Notes: generated by a model not told the origin, from the sequence alone. Positions 52,521 through 62,812 are shown, counted from the first letter of the stretch. The stretch: 64,000 nt of DNA from Enterobacteriaceae endosymbiont of Donacia cinerea (GCF_012569925.1 NZ_CP046204.1:2314-66313); one strand, 5' to 3'. Program-made: numbers and translations.

Positions 52521-53483
52521 ATGATTCAAAAAATTGGTGTACTTACAAGTGGTGGAGATGCTCCAGGAATGAATGCTGCTATTAGAGGTGTTGTGAGAAC
52601 AGCAATAAGTTATAATATAGAAATTTTTGGCATATATAATGGTTATTTAGGATTATATAATAATAATATTATTAAATTAAATAGATTTAGTGTATCTGAT
52701 ATTATTAATAAAGGAGGTACTTTTTTAGGATCTGCTCGTTTTCCTCAATTTAAAAATCAAAAAGTACGTTCTGTTGCTATAAATAATATGAAAAAACATG
52801 GTATTAATGCATTAGTTGTAATAGGAGGAGATGGTACGTATATTGGTGCTAAATTATTAACAGAAATGGGTTTTCCATGTATAGGAATTCCAGGAACAAT
52901 TGATAATGATGTAGCAGGTACTGATTATAGTATAGGTTATTCTACTGCTTTAGAAACTATTGTTGAAGCTATTGATAAATTAAGAGATACATCTACTTCT
53001 CATCAAAGAATATCTATTGTTGAAATTATGGGTAGACATTGTGGAGATTTAACTTTATCTGCAGCTATTGCTGGAGGTTGTGAATTTATAGTTTTACCTG
53101 AAATTAATTATAATCAAGAAGATTTAGTAAAAGAAATAAAATTAGGTATAGAAAAAGGTAAAAAACATGCAATAGTATTGATTACCGAATTTATTTGTGA
53201 TATTAATAAACTAGCGAAATTTATCCAAACTAAAATTAAACGTGAAACTAGAACTACAGTTTTAGGTTATATCCAAAGAGGAGGTTCTCCTGTTGCATAT
53301 GATCGTATTTTAGGTTCTCAAATGGGATCTTTTGCAGTAGAATTATTATACAAAGGATATGGGGGAAGATGTATAGGTATTCAAAAAAATAAAATGATTC
53401 ATCATGATATTATTGATGCTATTTTAAATATGAAAAAAATTTTTAAAAAAGATTTATTAGATATTGCTAAAAAATTATATTAA
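52521..53483 (+). CDS. pfkA: 6-phosphofructokinase I
   Basis: ATP-dependent committed step of glycolysis. I choose ATG 52521 (320 aa, exactly E. coli length) because GAGGT at 52511-52515 lies 5 nt upstream; the in-frame ATG at 52509 overlaps that site. [25 protein letters not shown], the catalytic [14 protein letters not shown] and the allosteric-site segments are intact. With GpmA, Pta and AckA it supports sugar fermentation to acetate. Confidence 0.98.
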   Translation: MIQKIGVLTSGGDAPGMNAAIRGVVRTAISYNIEIFGIYNGYLGLYNNNIIKLNRFSVSDIINKGGTFLGSARFPQFKNQKVRSVAINNMKKHGINALVVIGGDGTYIGAKLLTEMGFPCIGIPGTIDNDVAGTDYSIGYSTALETIVEAIDKLRDTSTSHQRISIVEIMGRHCGDLTLSAAIAGGCEFIVLPEINYNQEDLVKEIKLGIEKGKKHAIVLITEFICDINKLAKFIQTKIKRETRTTVLGYIQRGGSPVAYDRILGSQMGSFAVELLYKGYGGRCIGIQKNKMIHHDIIDAILNMKKIFKKDLLDIAKKLY

Positions 53484-53504
53484 TTAATTAAAAAGAGATA
53501 TAAT

Positions 53505-53804
53505 ATGAATATTATAAAATTTTTAAAAAGAATACAGACAGGTAAAAAATTTAGTAGACGTTTAAGACTAAATAACCAATTTCCAGCCATAATTTATGGT
53601 AAAAAAAAAAAAGAAATACCTATTATTATAAATGATAATGATATAGTTAATATTAATTTTAAAAAAATTTTAAAAAAAAAACTTCATATAATTAAACTAA
53701 TAGATGAAAAAGAAAAAACTTATAAAGTAAACATTATTGATATTCAATATCATCCGTATAAAAATATGAAGATATATCATATAGATTTTTTATTTATAAA
53801 ATAA
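53505..53804 (+). CDS. rplY: 50S ribosomal protein bL25
   Basis: 5S rRNA-binding protein of the large subunit, short single-domain form. 99 aa (E. coli 94). GKKFSRRLRLNNQFPAIIYG (residues 13-32) and the end YHPYKNMKIYHIDFLFI match. A 12-A run (53601-53612) encodes four lysines. AAGAGA precedes the start. 21 nt after pfkA. Confidence 0.92.
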   Translation: MNIIKFLKRIQTGKKFSRRLRLNNQFPAIIYGKKKKEIPIIINDNDIVNINFKKILKKKLHIIKLIDEKEKTYKVNIIDIQYHPYKNMKIYHIDFLFIK

Positions 53805-53844
53805 TACAAATTTTTTAAAATAATTAATTTTATTAATTTTAATA

Positions 53845-54621
53845 TTATATTTCTAATACATCGTGCATATTATATATACCAGATTTTTTATTATTAATCC
53901 AAATAGCTGCTTGAATGGCACCTTTTGCAAAAGGCATCCTATTAGATGCTTTATGAATTAATTCTATTTGTTCTCCGATAAAAGAAAATAAGACACTATG
54001 TTCTCCATATAAATCAGCTGCTCTAATAGAGTGACATGTAATTTTTTTTAAAATATTAAATTTTTTATAAGCTTTAATAATAGTATTTTTTAATGATAAA
54101 GCTGTTCCTGATGGTAAATCTATTTTTTTTTTATGATGTTTTTCTATTATATCTATATCTAAATTATTTATTTTTTTATTTTTACATAAAATATTAATTA
54201 TATTTTCTATTATTTTTAATAAAATATTTATACCTTGACTAAAATTAGAAGATAAAATAATAGCTATATTTTTTGATATTTTTCTAATTATTAATTTTTG
54301 TTCTTGAGTAAAACCTGTAGTTCCAATAACAATTTTTTTTTTATATTTTTCACAAATATTTATATTTTTTAGTGTTGTTTTCGGATTTGTAAAATCTATT
54401 AAAACATCAAATTTATCTATAATATCTATTATATTAGATTTAATATCTAAAAAATTAGATTTATATAAAATTTTATTTATCTTTTTTAGAGATATTTTAC
54501 TTTCTGTAACTCCATTTAATAAAATATTATTTATTTTTTCTGTATTTAGTATTTTAAAAATATTTTTACCCATACGACCATTAATTCCTGCTATAGCTAA
54601 ACGAATTTGATTTTTTTTCAT
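53845..54621 (-). CDS. dapB: 4-hydroxy-tetrahydrodipicolinate reductase
   Basis: NAD(P)H-dependent reductase after DapA in the lysine/DAP pathway. 258 aa (E. coli 273). Nucleotide-binding AGINGRMGKNIF near the N-terminus, DFTNPKTTL, GTTGFT, the catalytic EKHHKKKIDLPSGTAL and SIRAADLYGEHSV are intact. It follows lspA; in E. coli fkpB, ispH and rihC lie between them and are gone here. Confidence 0.96.
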   Translation of the reverse strand: MKKNQIRLAIAGINGRMGKNIFKILNTEKINNILLNGVTESKISLKKINKILYKSNFLDIKSNIIDIIDKFDVLIDFTNPKTTLKNINICEKYKKKIVIGTTGFTQEQKLIIRKISKNIAIILSSNFSQGINILLKIIENIINILCKNKKINNLDIDIIEKHHKKKIDLPSGTALSLKNTIIKAYKKFNILKKITCHSIRAADLYGEHSVLFSFIGEQIELIHKASNRMPFAKGAIQAAIWINNKKSGIYNMHDVLEI

Positions 54622-54638
54622 ATAAAGGAACCCACATA

Positions 54639-55139
54639 TTATTTTGATATTTTAAAATTATCTTTGATAATCAGAATTATACTAACAAAAATTAGAATAT
54701 CTGCAATATTAAAAATAGGAAAATGATAATCTAATATATGTATATCTATAAAATCTATCACAAAGCCATATTGAATTCTATTAAGTAAATTACTTAATAT
54801 TCCACTAAATAAAATATTATAAGATAATTGATTAAAATTATTTTTAATAAAAATTAATATTATTAATATAATTATATTAATTTTTATTAAAAATAAATTA
54901 ATATTTTTAAAATTTTTTAAAAAACCAAAAATAATACCATAATTTTGTAAATAAATTAAATTTAAATAAGAACAAATATAATAAAATTTATATAGTTTTA
55001 TTTTTTTAATAATGAGATTTTTACTGAAAAAATCTATTAATATAAATAATAAAATATATATATTTAATATTTTTATTTTTATTTTTTTTTTAATTATTTT
55101 AAAAAACTTATTAAATAAATAAACGTTTTTCACCATCAC
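54639..55139 (-). CDS. lspA: Lipoprotein signal peptidase LspA
   Basis: Inner-membrane aspartyl protease cleaving prolipoprotein signal peptides before the lipidated cysteine; BamB in this window is a substrate. About 166 aa with four membrane segments. LIDFFSKNLI, QNYGIIFGFL, and the catalytic aspartates in NRIQYGFVIDFID and FNIADI are present despite heavy Ile/Lys/Asn drift. The start is uncertain: GTG 55139, ATG 55136 and GTG 55133 are all in frame, with AGG just upstream, and all overlap the 3' end of ileS, so translation is probably coupled. Confidence 0.92.
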   Translation of the reverse strand: MMVKNVYLFNKFFKIIKKKIKIKILNIYILLFILIDFFSKNLIIKKIKLYKFYYICSYLNLIYLQNYGIIFGFLKNFKNINLFLIKINIIILIILIFIKNNFNQLSYNILFSGILSNLLNRIQYGFVIDFIDIHILDYHFPIFNIADILIFVSIILIIKDNFKISK

Positions 55140-57894
55140 CTATTGTATTTAATCTACAACGATCACAAATATTATTAATTATATTTTTATAAAAATACCA
55201 ACAACGTTTACATTTAAAATATTTTGATTTAGTAATTTTAAAACTTTTTATTAATTTATTTGTAGACATTTTTCGTTCTTCATAAAAAGAAATATTAGAT
55301 ACTAATAATAAAAAACGTAATTCTGAACCTAATATTACTAATTTTTTATAAATATTTGTATTCACAAATACAGTAATATTTGCTTCTAATGAACTACCTA
55401 TAATTTTTTTATTTCTTGCATATTCAATAATTTTATTAATTTTATTTTTAAAAAGAAAAATTTCATCCCAATATTTATTATTCATTATACTATTCGATGA
55501 TAAATAAAATAATTTAGAATACCACTCTTCTGTAAAAACATATTTAGATCTTATTCCAGGAATATAATTCCAAATTTCATGAGCTGTAAAAGATAATATT
55601 GGTGTTATCCATCTTACTAAAGATTCAAGGATCATATATAAAGACATTTGACAACTTAATCTTTCTATACTAAATTTTTTAAATGTATATTGTCTATCTT
55701 TTATAATATCAAAATAAATGGAACCTAAATCTATAGAACAAAATTGTGTTATTTCTTGAACTACATTTTGTATATTATATTCCTTATAATATTTTATAAT
55801 TTTATTTTGTGTAACTTTTGTTCTATGGATAATCCATTTATCTAAAATTAACATTTGTTCTATTTTTATTAGATTTTTTTCTGGTATAAAATTATCTAAA
55901 TTAGATAATAAAAATCTAACTGTATTTCTAATTCTTCTATAAATTTCGGTAATTCTGTTTAGAATATTAGAAGAAATATGTATTTCATTAGTATAATCAG
56001 TAGAAGATACCCATAATCTTAAAATATCACTACCTAAAGTATTTACTATACTTTGAGGTTTAATAATATTACCTAAAGATTTAGACATCTTTTTACCATT
56101 TTCATCAACAGTAAATCCATGACTTATTACTGTTTTATATGGAGCATCATTATTAATTATTGTTGAAATAATTAATGAGGAAATAAACCATCCTCTATAT
56201 TGATCTGTACCTTCTAAATATACATCAATTTTATTTTTTTTAAATTTTTTGATTTTTTTAATAATCGAATCATGAGTAGATCCAGAATCAAACCATACAT
56301 CTAATACATCTGTAACTTTTTCATATAAAATAGCGTCTTCCCCTAAAAATTTATTAATATTTAAATCCCACCATGCTTGTATACCTTTTTTTTCAATCAT
56401 ACAAGCTATTTTTTCAATAAATTTTAAAGAATTAACATGTATTTTTTGTGTTTTTTTATTAACAAATAAAGGAATTGGAATTCCCCAAGTTCTTTGTCTA
56501 GAAATACACCAATCAGGTCTTTTATCTAACATTAAATACATTCTTTTATAACCCCAATTAGGTATCCAATTTACTTTTTTTATAACTTTTTTTGCTAATT
56601 TTCTAAGATTTTTTTTATCTATACTAATAAACCATTGTGATGTAGATATATATATAATTTGTATTTTATGACGCCAACAATATGGATAATTATGTACATA
56701 ATTTTCTAATAAAAATAATGTGTTTGTTTTTGTTAAGATTTTTATAATTATTTTTGTAGAAGAAAAAATACTAATTTTATCTAATTGAGGATGTACACTA
56801 TTTACAAAAAATCCTTTTTTGTCTATAATATTTTCTAAACATTTTATATTATTTTGATGACATATTTTATAATCATCTAATCCATGATTAGGAGCCATAT
56901 GAACAATTCCAGTTCCTGATGTTTCAGAAACATAATCACTTGTAATTACAGAAGAAATTTTATTATTAATTGGATTTTTTATTAATATATTTTTAAAATG
57001 TTTACCTTTTATTTCTAATAAAATTTTCCATTTTATAATTTTTGCTTTATACATAATAATATTAACTAAATTTTTAGCTATTATAATAATTTTTTTATTA
57101 ATTTTAATTAATTGATAATATATTTCACTATTTACAACAATAGCTCTATTTGCTGGAATAGTCCACGGTGTTGTAGTCCATATTAAAAATGAAATATTAT
57201 AATTTTTTATTTCTATATTTAAAATTTTTTTAAAAACATTAGAATTTATTATATTAAACATAACATAACATGTTAATGTTTTTTCTTTAACATAATTAAC
57301 TTCAGCTTCAGCTAAAGAAGAAACACATTTTGTACACCAATATACTGGTTTTTTACCTTTATATATATAATTATTTTTAATAACTTTTCCTAAAGTACGA
57401 ACAATATTTGCTTCTGTTTGAAAATTCATTGTTAAATAAGGGTTTACCCAATCAGCAAATATTCCTAATCTTATAAAATCTTTTTTTTGTTTTTCAATTT
57501 GTTTAAAAGCATATTCTCTACATTTAATTCTAAATTTTTTTTTGGAAATTTTTTTATTTTGTTTCTTTAAAATTTCTTCTACTTTCTGTTCTATAGGTAA
57601 ACCATGACAGTCCCAACCAGGAATAAAATAAGTATAGTATCCATCCATATTTTTAGATTTGATAATAATATCTTTTAAAATTTTATTAAAAGCATGCCCG
57701 ATATGAATATCTCCATTTGCATATGGTGGTCCATCATGTAAAATAAATATTTTTTTATTTTTTTTTATATTTAATATTTTTTCATATAAATTATCCTTTT
57801 CCCATTCTTTTAATATAATTAACTCATTTTCCGTTAAACATGCTTTCATTGGAAATTTTGTTTTTGGTAAATTTAAATCAAATTTATTTTTCAT
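55111..57894 (-). CDS. ileS: Isoleucyl-tRNA synthetase
   Basis: Class I synthetase with editing (CP1) domain. 927 aa (E. coli 938). HIGH motif DGPPYANGDIHIGHA near residues 54-68, KMSKSLGN near 600, WDCHGLPIE, RDWC-type PDWCISRQRTWGIPIP, and a C-terminal zinc ribbon (CKRC...CDRC, ending GDGEKR) as in E. coli. It starts the ileS-lspA-dapB series and diverges from rpsT; E. coli ribF between rpsT and ileS is missing. Confidence 0.97.
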   Translation of the reverse strand: MKNKFDLNLPKTKFPMKACLTENELIILKEWEKDNLYEKILNIKKNKKIFILHDGPPYANGDIHIGHAFNKILKDIIIKSKNMDGYYTYFIPGWDCHGLPIEQKVEEILKKQNKKISKKKFRIKCREYAFKQIEKQKKDFIRLGIFADWVNPYLTMNFQTEANIVRTLGKVIKNNYIYKGKKPVYWCTKCVSSLAEAEVNYVKEKTLTCYVMFNIINSNVFKKILNIEIKNYNISFLIWTTTPWTIPANRAIVVNSEIYYQLIKINKKIIIIAKNLVNIIMYKAKIIKWKILLEIKGKHFKNILIKNPINNKISSVITSDYVSETSGTGIVHMAPNHGLDDYKICHQNNIKCLENIIDKKGFFVNSVHPQLDKISIFSSTKIIIKILTKTNTLFLLENYVHNYPYCWRHKIQIIYISTSQWFISIDKKNLRKLAKKVIKKVNWIPNWGYKRMYLMLDKRPDWCISRQRTWGIPIPLFVNKKTQKIHVNSLKFIEKIACMIEKKGIQAWWDLNINKFLGEDAILYEKVTDVLDVWFDSGSTHDSIIKKIKKFKKNKIDVYLEGTDQYRGWFISSLIISTIINNDAPYKTVISHGFTVDENGKKMSKSLGNIIKPQSIVNTLGSDILRLWVSSTDYTNEIHISSNILNRITEIYRRIRNTVRFLLSNLDNFIPEKNLIKIEQMLILDKWIIHRTKVTQNKIIKYYKEYNIQNVVQEITQFCSIDLGSIYFDIIKDRQYTFKKFSIERLSCQMSLYMILESLVRWITPILSFTAHEIWNYIPGIRSKYVFTEEWYSKLFYLSSNSIMNNKYWDEIFLFKNKINKIIEYARNKKIIGSSLEANITVFVNTNIYKKLVILGSELRFLLLVSNISFYEERKMSTNKLIKSFKITKSKYFKCKRCWYFYKNIINNICDRCRLNTIGDGEKRLFI

Positions 57895-58049
57895 ACTAAT
57901 TATCTTTAATTGATTATTATTTTGATAAAAATTAACAAATATAAATTTTATTTATACATAGATATTATATATAATAATATTTTATGTAAATATATAATTT
58001 TTATAAAAAAATAAAAATTATTCATATAATAATTATAAGGGTATTTTAT

Positions 58050-58313
58050 ATGGCGAATATAAAGTCAGCTAAAAAAAGGATTTTAAAATCAGAAAAAAAA
58101 AGAAAAAATAATATCAGGTATCGTTCAATGTTAAAAACTTTTATTAAAAAAGTTAATAATGCTATTTTTAATAAAAATATAAAATTATCAAAAAAAAATT
58201 TTAAAATAATGCAATCTATTATTGATAAACAAGTACAAAAAAAATTAATTCATAAAAATAAAGCATCACGTTACAAGTCTAGATTATTTAATAAGATTTT
58301 ACATCTTAATTAA
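58050..58313 (+). CDS. rpsT: 30S ribosomal protein bS20
   Basis: 16S rRNA-binding protein of the small-subunit body. 87 aa as in E. coli. It starts MANIKSAKKRILKSEKKRKNN and ends in a Lys-rich helix with KNKASRYKSRL. AAGGGTATTTTATATG gives a ribosome site. Divergent from ileS. Confidence 0.97.
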   Translation: MANIKSAKKRILKSEKKRKNNIRYRSMLKTFIKKVNNAIFNKNIKLSKKNFKIMQSIIDKQVQKKLIHKNKASRYKSRLFNKILHLN

Positions 58314-58359
58314 CTGAAATTAATTTAACTTTTATATAATAATTTTAAAAATTAAAATA

Positions 58360-58695
58360 ATGAATATTAATTCAAAAGATATTAATATCTCTTTAACAAA
58401 GAGAGCCGCAAATAAAATAAAAAAATTATATTCTAAAAATAAAAATTTTAGAATATTTATTTTAGGTGGAGGATGTAGTGGATTTAAATATGATTTTATG
58501 TTAGATAAAAAAATAAAAAAAAACGATATTCTTATAAATTTGTTAGGTATAAATATCGTAATAGATAAAATAAGTATGCAATATTTAACTGGAAGTATTA
58601 TTGATTATATAGAAAATATTGAAGAATCTAAATTTATTATTAAAAATCCATATATGAAAAATACATGTAGTTGTGGTTCTTCTTTTGATATTTAA
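58360..58695 (+). CDS. erpA: Iron-sulfur cluster insertion protein ErpA
   Basis: A-type carrier that delivers 4Fe-4S clusters to target enzymes (in E. coli also those of isoprenoid synthesis). 111 aa (E. coli 114). The three cluster cysteines are visible: GGGCSGFKY near residue 38 and TCSCGSSF at the C-terminus. A likely client in this window is LeuC. 46 nt after rpsT. Confidence 0.93.
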   Translation: MNINSKDINISLTKRAANKIKKLYSKNKNFRIFILGGGCSGFKYDFMLDKKIKKNDILINLLGINIVIDKISMQYLTGSIIDYIENIEESKFIIKNPYMKNTCSCGSSFDI

Positions 58696-58729
58696 TATCA
58701 AAAAATATATTTATATAAGGAAAAAATTT

Positions 58730-59428
58730 ATGTCTAATACAAAATTAGTATTATTACGTCATGGACAAAGTACATGGAATAAAAAAAATTTATTTACTGG
58801 TTGGCATGATGTTGAATTATCTCCAGAAGGAAAAATTGAAGCAATACAAGCAGGTAAAATATTAAAAATAAAAAATTTTAAATTTGATTACGCATATACT
58901 TCTGTTTTAAAAAGAGCAATTCATACTTTATGGTTAACTTTAAAAGAATTAGATCAACTCTGGATTCCTATTAAAAAAACATGGAGATTAAATGAAAGAC
59001 ATTATGGCAAACTCCAAGGTATGAACAAAGATGAAATTATTAATAAATTTGGTAAAAAAAAAGTACAAGAATGGCGTCGTAGTTTTACAGTTACACCACC
59101 AGCATTATCTAATGACGATATTAGATGGTCTAGATTTGATTCAAAGTATTCTAAATTAGAAGATTATCAATTACCTTTATCAGAAAGCTTATGCAAGACA
59201 TTAGAAAGAGTAATGTATATATGGAAACATAACATATCAACTAAGATTATAAATGGAGAAAGAATTCTTATTGTTGCACACGGTAACTCACTAAGAGCTT
59301 TAATTAAACATATTGAAAATATTAATGATAATGATATTATTAATTTAAATATTGCTACCGGTATACCTATAGTTTATGAATTTGATAGTAATTTAAACTA
59401 TAAAAAAAAATATTATTTAAATAATTAA
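58730..59428 (+). CDS. gpmA: 2,3-bisphosphoglycerate-dependent phosphoglycerate mutase
   Basis: Glycolytic interconversion of 3- and 2-phosphoglycerate. From ATG 58730 (AAGGA 8 nt upstream) the protein is 232 aa; the frame can be extended to 58673, but that adds 19 residues with no family match and overlaps erpA. The catalytic LLRHGQSTWN (His11), RAIHTLW, NERHYG and VAHGNSLRAL are intact. The C-terminus is about 18 residues shorter than E. coli (250), losing the flexible tail. Confidence 0.96.
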   Translation: MSNTKLVLLRHGQSTWNKKNLFTGWHDVELSPEGKIEAIQAGKILKIKNFKFDYAYTSVLKRAIHTLWLTLKELDQLWIPIKKTWRLNERHYGKLQGMNKDEIINKFGKKKVQEWRRSFTVTPPALSNDDIRWSRFDSKYSKLEDYQLPLSESLCKTLERVMYIWKHNISTKIINGERILIVAHGNSLRALIKHIENINDNDIINLNIATGIPIVYEFDSNLNYKKKYYLNN

Positions 59429-59444
59429 TACATAAAATATTATT

Positions 59445-61568
59445 TTATTTTTTTGTATATTGAGATTGAATAACTGTTACTGCTATTGTATAGATTATAT
59501 CATTAATTGATGAACCTCTTGAAAGATCATTAATTGGTTTTTTTATACCTTGTAGAATAGGGCCTATAGAAATTATTTTAGATGTTCTTTGAACTGCTTT
59601 ATAAGTAGTATTACCTGTATTAAGATCAGGAAAAATAATAACATTAGCTTTTCCGGCAACTAAAGATTTTGGTGCTTTATATTTACCAATATCTTTTATA
59701 ATAGCAGCATCGTATTGTAATGGTCCATCTATTATTAAATTTGGTAATTTATTTTGTACTAATTTAGTTGCTTTATAAACTTTTTCAACTTCAATACCCT
59801 TACTAGAATTACCTGTAGAATAAGAAATCATTGCTATTTTAGGTTTTAAATTAAATAATTTACTAGTATTTGCTGATTGTATTGCTATTTCAGCTAATTG
59901 TTGATAATTGGGATTAGGATTAATTGCACAATCACCATATATTAATATATTTTCATGTAATAACATTATAAATATTGATGAAATTATAGAATATTCTGGT
60001 AAAGTTTTAATTATTTGTAGTGCTGGTCTTATAGTATTTGCAGTTGTTGTATTAGCTCCAGAAACTATACCATCAACTTCATTATTCTTTAACATCATAG
60101 TAGCTAAGAACATATTATCTTTTAGTAATTTTATTGCATTATGTTTATTTAATAATTTATTCTTTCTTATATACATTAATTGTTCTATATAATTATTTCT
60201 AATAGAACTAGGGTTAATAATATCAATATTTTCTAAATTTATATTATTAATTTTAGCTATATTCATAATTTCTTTTATTTTACCTAATAATATACATTTA
60301 GCTATATTTTTTTGAGAACATATTGATGCAGCTTTAAGAGTACGTAGATCAGTACCTTCTGGTAATAAAATTGTTTTATTAAGTTTACTTGCTTTATTAA
60401 TTAAATTATATCTAAATAAAAACGGTGAAATATAAAATTTATAATTTATAGTTTTTTTATCAAAAATTTCATCAGGAATATACAAATTAATATAATTGAT
60501 TATATTTGATATTAATTTAAAATCATCAATTGGAAAATTATACTTATAAATATTTTGTAATTTTAAGTTAATTTCATAAAAATTATTTTTTGTATATAAA
60601 ATATATATATTATTATTTTTAATAATTTTAGAAAATTTTTGTATTATTAAATTAGAATTTTTACTTATACAATCTGTAAATAATATAGCCTTAAAAAAAA
60701 TATTTTTAGATAACATATTATCTATTTTCTTTAAACTTGTATTATCATTTATAGATAAAATAATTAAAGATTCAGTAAAAAAAGATTTATTTATAAATTT
60801 TTGTATATTTAAAAAAATAATATATTTAATATTTTTATATTTAAAATTATTAGATATATGACAATTTAAATATTTACATATAACTTTTAAATCTATTCCA
60901 AACACAAAATTTTTTAGCCATGGGATAAAAATAATATTATCTTTTTTTAAAGATAATAAATTATGATTTATAGTATCATTTTTTAAAAAAATATTTTTAA
61001 ATATATTTATTTTATAAAAAAAAGGATTATAATTATTACATTTTTCTTTAATAAAGAAAAATGTATTATTTTTTTGTAAATTATATAATTTTTCTTTAAA
61101 AAAATTATTGATAATAGATTTTGTTTTTTCTAAAATTTCATTTTTTGAAAATGTAGATGTAACAAAAATAATTTTTGCATTGAATATATTTGCTATATCA
61201 CAATTTAATTTAAATATTATTTGTTCAAAATAAAATGGAATTATTCCTTCTATAAAGATAATTTCTGTATTATTTATATTTTTAAAATATTTTTTTATTA
61301 TTTTTTCAATAATATTATCATATTCAGTGTTATTATTTAATAAATTAAAATCACTAATTTTTAAAGAATTAATAGACTCAATATTTAATTTATATTTATT
61401 TAAAATATTATTAGTATAATTAATATTATAGTTTTCTATTTGAGAAATAGGTTTAAAAAATTTACATTTTAATTTTTTATTTTTTATATTATTTAATAAT
61501 CCAATATTTACACTAGTAAAAAAATACATATCAACATTAACTGGTATTGACATAATTACTTTTAACAT
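59445..61568 (-). CDS. pta: Phosphate acetyltransferase
   Basis: Converts acetyl-CoA to acetyl phosphate for ATP formation by AckA. 707 aa (E. coli 714). The C-terminal catalytic domain (from about residue 385) is well conserved: LPEGTDLRTLKAA, DGIVSGANTTTANTIRPALQIIKT, YGDCAINPNPN, SYSTGNS, DGPLQYDAA, FPDLNTGNTTYKAVQR. The N-terminal P-loop/DRTGG half, which regulates the E. coli enzyme, has drifted: the glycine-rich start PTGTSVGLTSV is here PVNVDMYFFTSV. It follows ackA as in E. coli. Confidence 0.96.
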   Translation of the reverse strand: MLKVIMSIPVNVDMYFFTSVNIGLLNNIKNKKLKCKFFKPISQIENYNINYTNNILNKYKLNIESINSLKISDFNLLNNNTEYDNIIEKIIKKYFKNINNTEIIFIEGIIPFYFEQIIFKLNCDIANIFNAKIIFVTSTFSKNEILEKTKSIINNFFKEKLYNLQKNNTFFFIKEKCNNYNPFFYKINIFKNIFLKNDTINHNLLSLKKDNIIFIPWLKNFVFGIDLKVICKYLNCHISNNFKYKNIKYIIFLNIQKFINKSFFTESLIILSINDNTSLKKIDNMLSKNIFFKAILFTDCISKNSNLIIQKFSKIIKNNNIYILYTKNNFYEINLKLQNIYKYNFPIDDFKLISNIINYINLYIPDEIFDKKTINYKFYISPFLFRYNLINKASKLNKTILLPEGTDLRTLKAASICSQKNIAKCILLGKIKEIMNIAKINNINLENIDIINPSSIRNNYIEQLMYIRKNKLLNKHNAIKLLKDNMFLATMMLKNNEVDGIVSGANTTTANTIRPALQIIKTLPEYSIISSIFIMLLHENILIYGDCAINPNPNYQQLAEIAIQSANTSKLFNLKPKIAMISYSTGNSSKGIEVEKVYKATKLVQNKLPNLIIDGPLQYDAAIIKDIGKYKAPKSLVAGKANVIIFPDLNTGNTTYKAVQRTSKIISIGPILQGIKKPINDLSRGSSINDIIYTIAVTVIQSQYTKK

Positions 61569-61606
61569 TATTGTTTACCTTTTAAAATAAATAATTTTTA
61601 ATAATA

Positions 61607-62812
61607 CTACTTATTAAGTAAAATATTAAATGTATCTTGTGCTATCATTAATTCTTCATTTGTAGGAATAACTAATATTGGAACACTATTATTAGTATTT
61701 ATTAACCCCATTTTACCAAATTTTATTTTATTATTTAATTTATGATTTATAAAAATATTTAGAATTTTTAATTTTTCTATTGTTTTTTCTCTAATTAAAA
61801 TACTATTTTCTCCAATACCACCTGTAAAAATAATTGCATTTATTTTATTTTCCATTAAAATACTATAAGAAGCTATATACTTAGATAAATAATGTATAAA
61901 TATATCTGTAGCTCTTTTTATTTTAAAGTTTTTTGAATAATTATCTTCAATATATCTAAAATCACTAGTTATATTTGTTAATCCTAACATACCTGATTCT
62001 TCGGTTAAAATTTTATATATCTTTTCTATTTTAATATTTAATTTACTAAACATATAAAAGATAATTGCAGGATCAATATTTCCACATCTAGTTCCCATAA
62101 CTAAACCTTCTAGAGGAGTTAATCCCATTGAAGTATCAATACTTTTACCATTTTTTATAGCAGTAATAGATGAACCATTACCTAAATGACATGAAATACA
62201 ATTCAATTTATTTAATGGAATATTTAATATTTTTGCAGCGATTATACTAACATATTTATGACTAGTACCATGAGCACCATATCGACGTATTTTATATTTT
62301 TCATAAAATTTTATTGGTAAAGCATATAAATACGATGTTTCAGGCATTGTTTGATGAAAAGAAGTATCAAACACAGCGACCTGTTTATTTTGTAAATGAG
62401 GTATAATTTTTATAACTTCTTTAATACCTACTAATTGAATAGGATTATGTAAAGGTGCAAAAATAGATGCCTTATTTATTGCTTCTATAACTTTTTTCGT
62501 AACAATAACAGGATTTGTAAATTTTTCTCCTCCATGAACTATACGATGACCTACTGCAATTATATTATTATATAATAAAGTTTTTTTTAAAATATATTTT
62601 ATTAAATAATTTAATATGATTTTATGATCAATTTTTGAGTAAAAAAATTTTTTTTGTTTTTGATTATTAAAATCCCATTTAATATAAGAATCTGTATTTT
62701 TAAAATTTTCTGATAAACCAGATAATAAAATTTTTTTTTTTAAAACATTTATAACTGAAAATTTTAAAGAAGAACTACCACAATTAATAACAAGTATTAA
62801 TTTATTTATCAT
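61607..62812 (-). CDS. ackA: Acetate kinase
   Basis: Transfers phosphate from acetyl phosphate to ADP. 401 aa (E. coli 400). NCGSSSLKFSVIN at the start, GHRIVHGGEKF, FDTSFHQTMP, YGAHGTSHKY, CHLGNGSSI, GLTPLEGLVMGTRCGNIDP and FTGGIGENS are all intact. First gene of ackA-pta. With substrate-level ATP from this pair the cell could excrete acetate. Confidence 0.98.
   Translation of the reverse strand: MINKLILVINCGSSSLKFSVINVLKKKILLSGLSENFKNTDSYIKWDFNNQKQKKFFYSKIDHKIILNYLIKYILKKTLLYNNIIAVGHRIVHGGEKFTNPVIVTKKVIEAINKASIFAPLHNPIQLVGIKEVIKIIPHLQNKQVAVFDTSFHQTMPETSYLYALPIKFYEKYKIRRYGAHGTSHKYVSIIAAKILNIPLNKLNCISCHLGNGSSITAIKNGKSIDTSMGLTPLEGLVMGTRCGNIDPAIIFYMFSKLNIKIEKIYKILTEESGMLGLTNITSDFRYIEDNYSKNFKIKRATDIFIHYLSKYIASYSILMENKINAIIFTGGIGENSILIREKTIEKLKILNIFINHKLNNKIKFGKMGLINTNNSVPILVIPTNEELMIAQDTFNILLNK

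Noticed and set aside
58673..58729. 19-residue N-terminal extension of GpmA overlapping erpA
   Set aside because: AAGGA directly precedes ATG 58730, which gives the conserved N-terminus.
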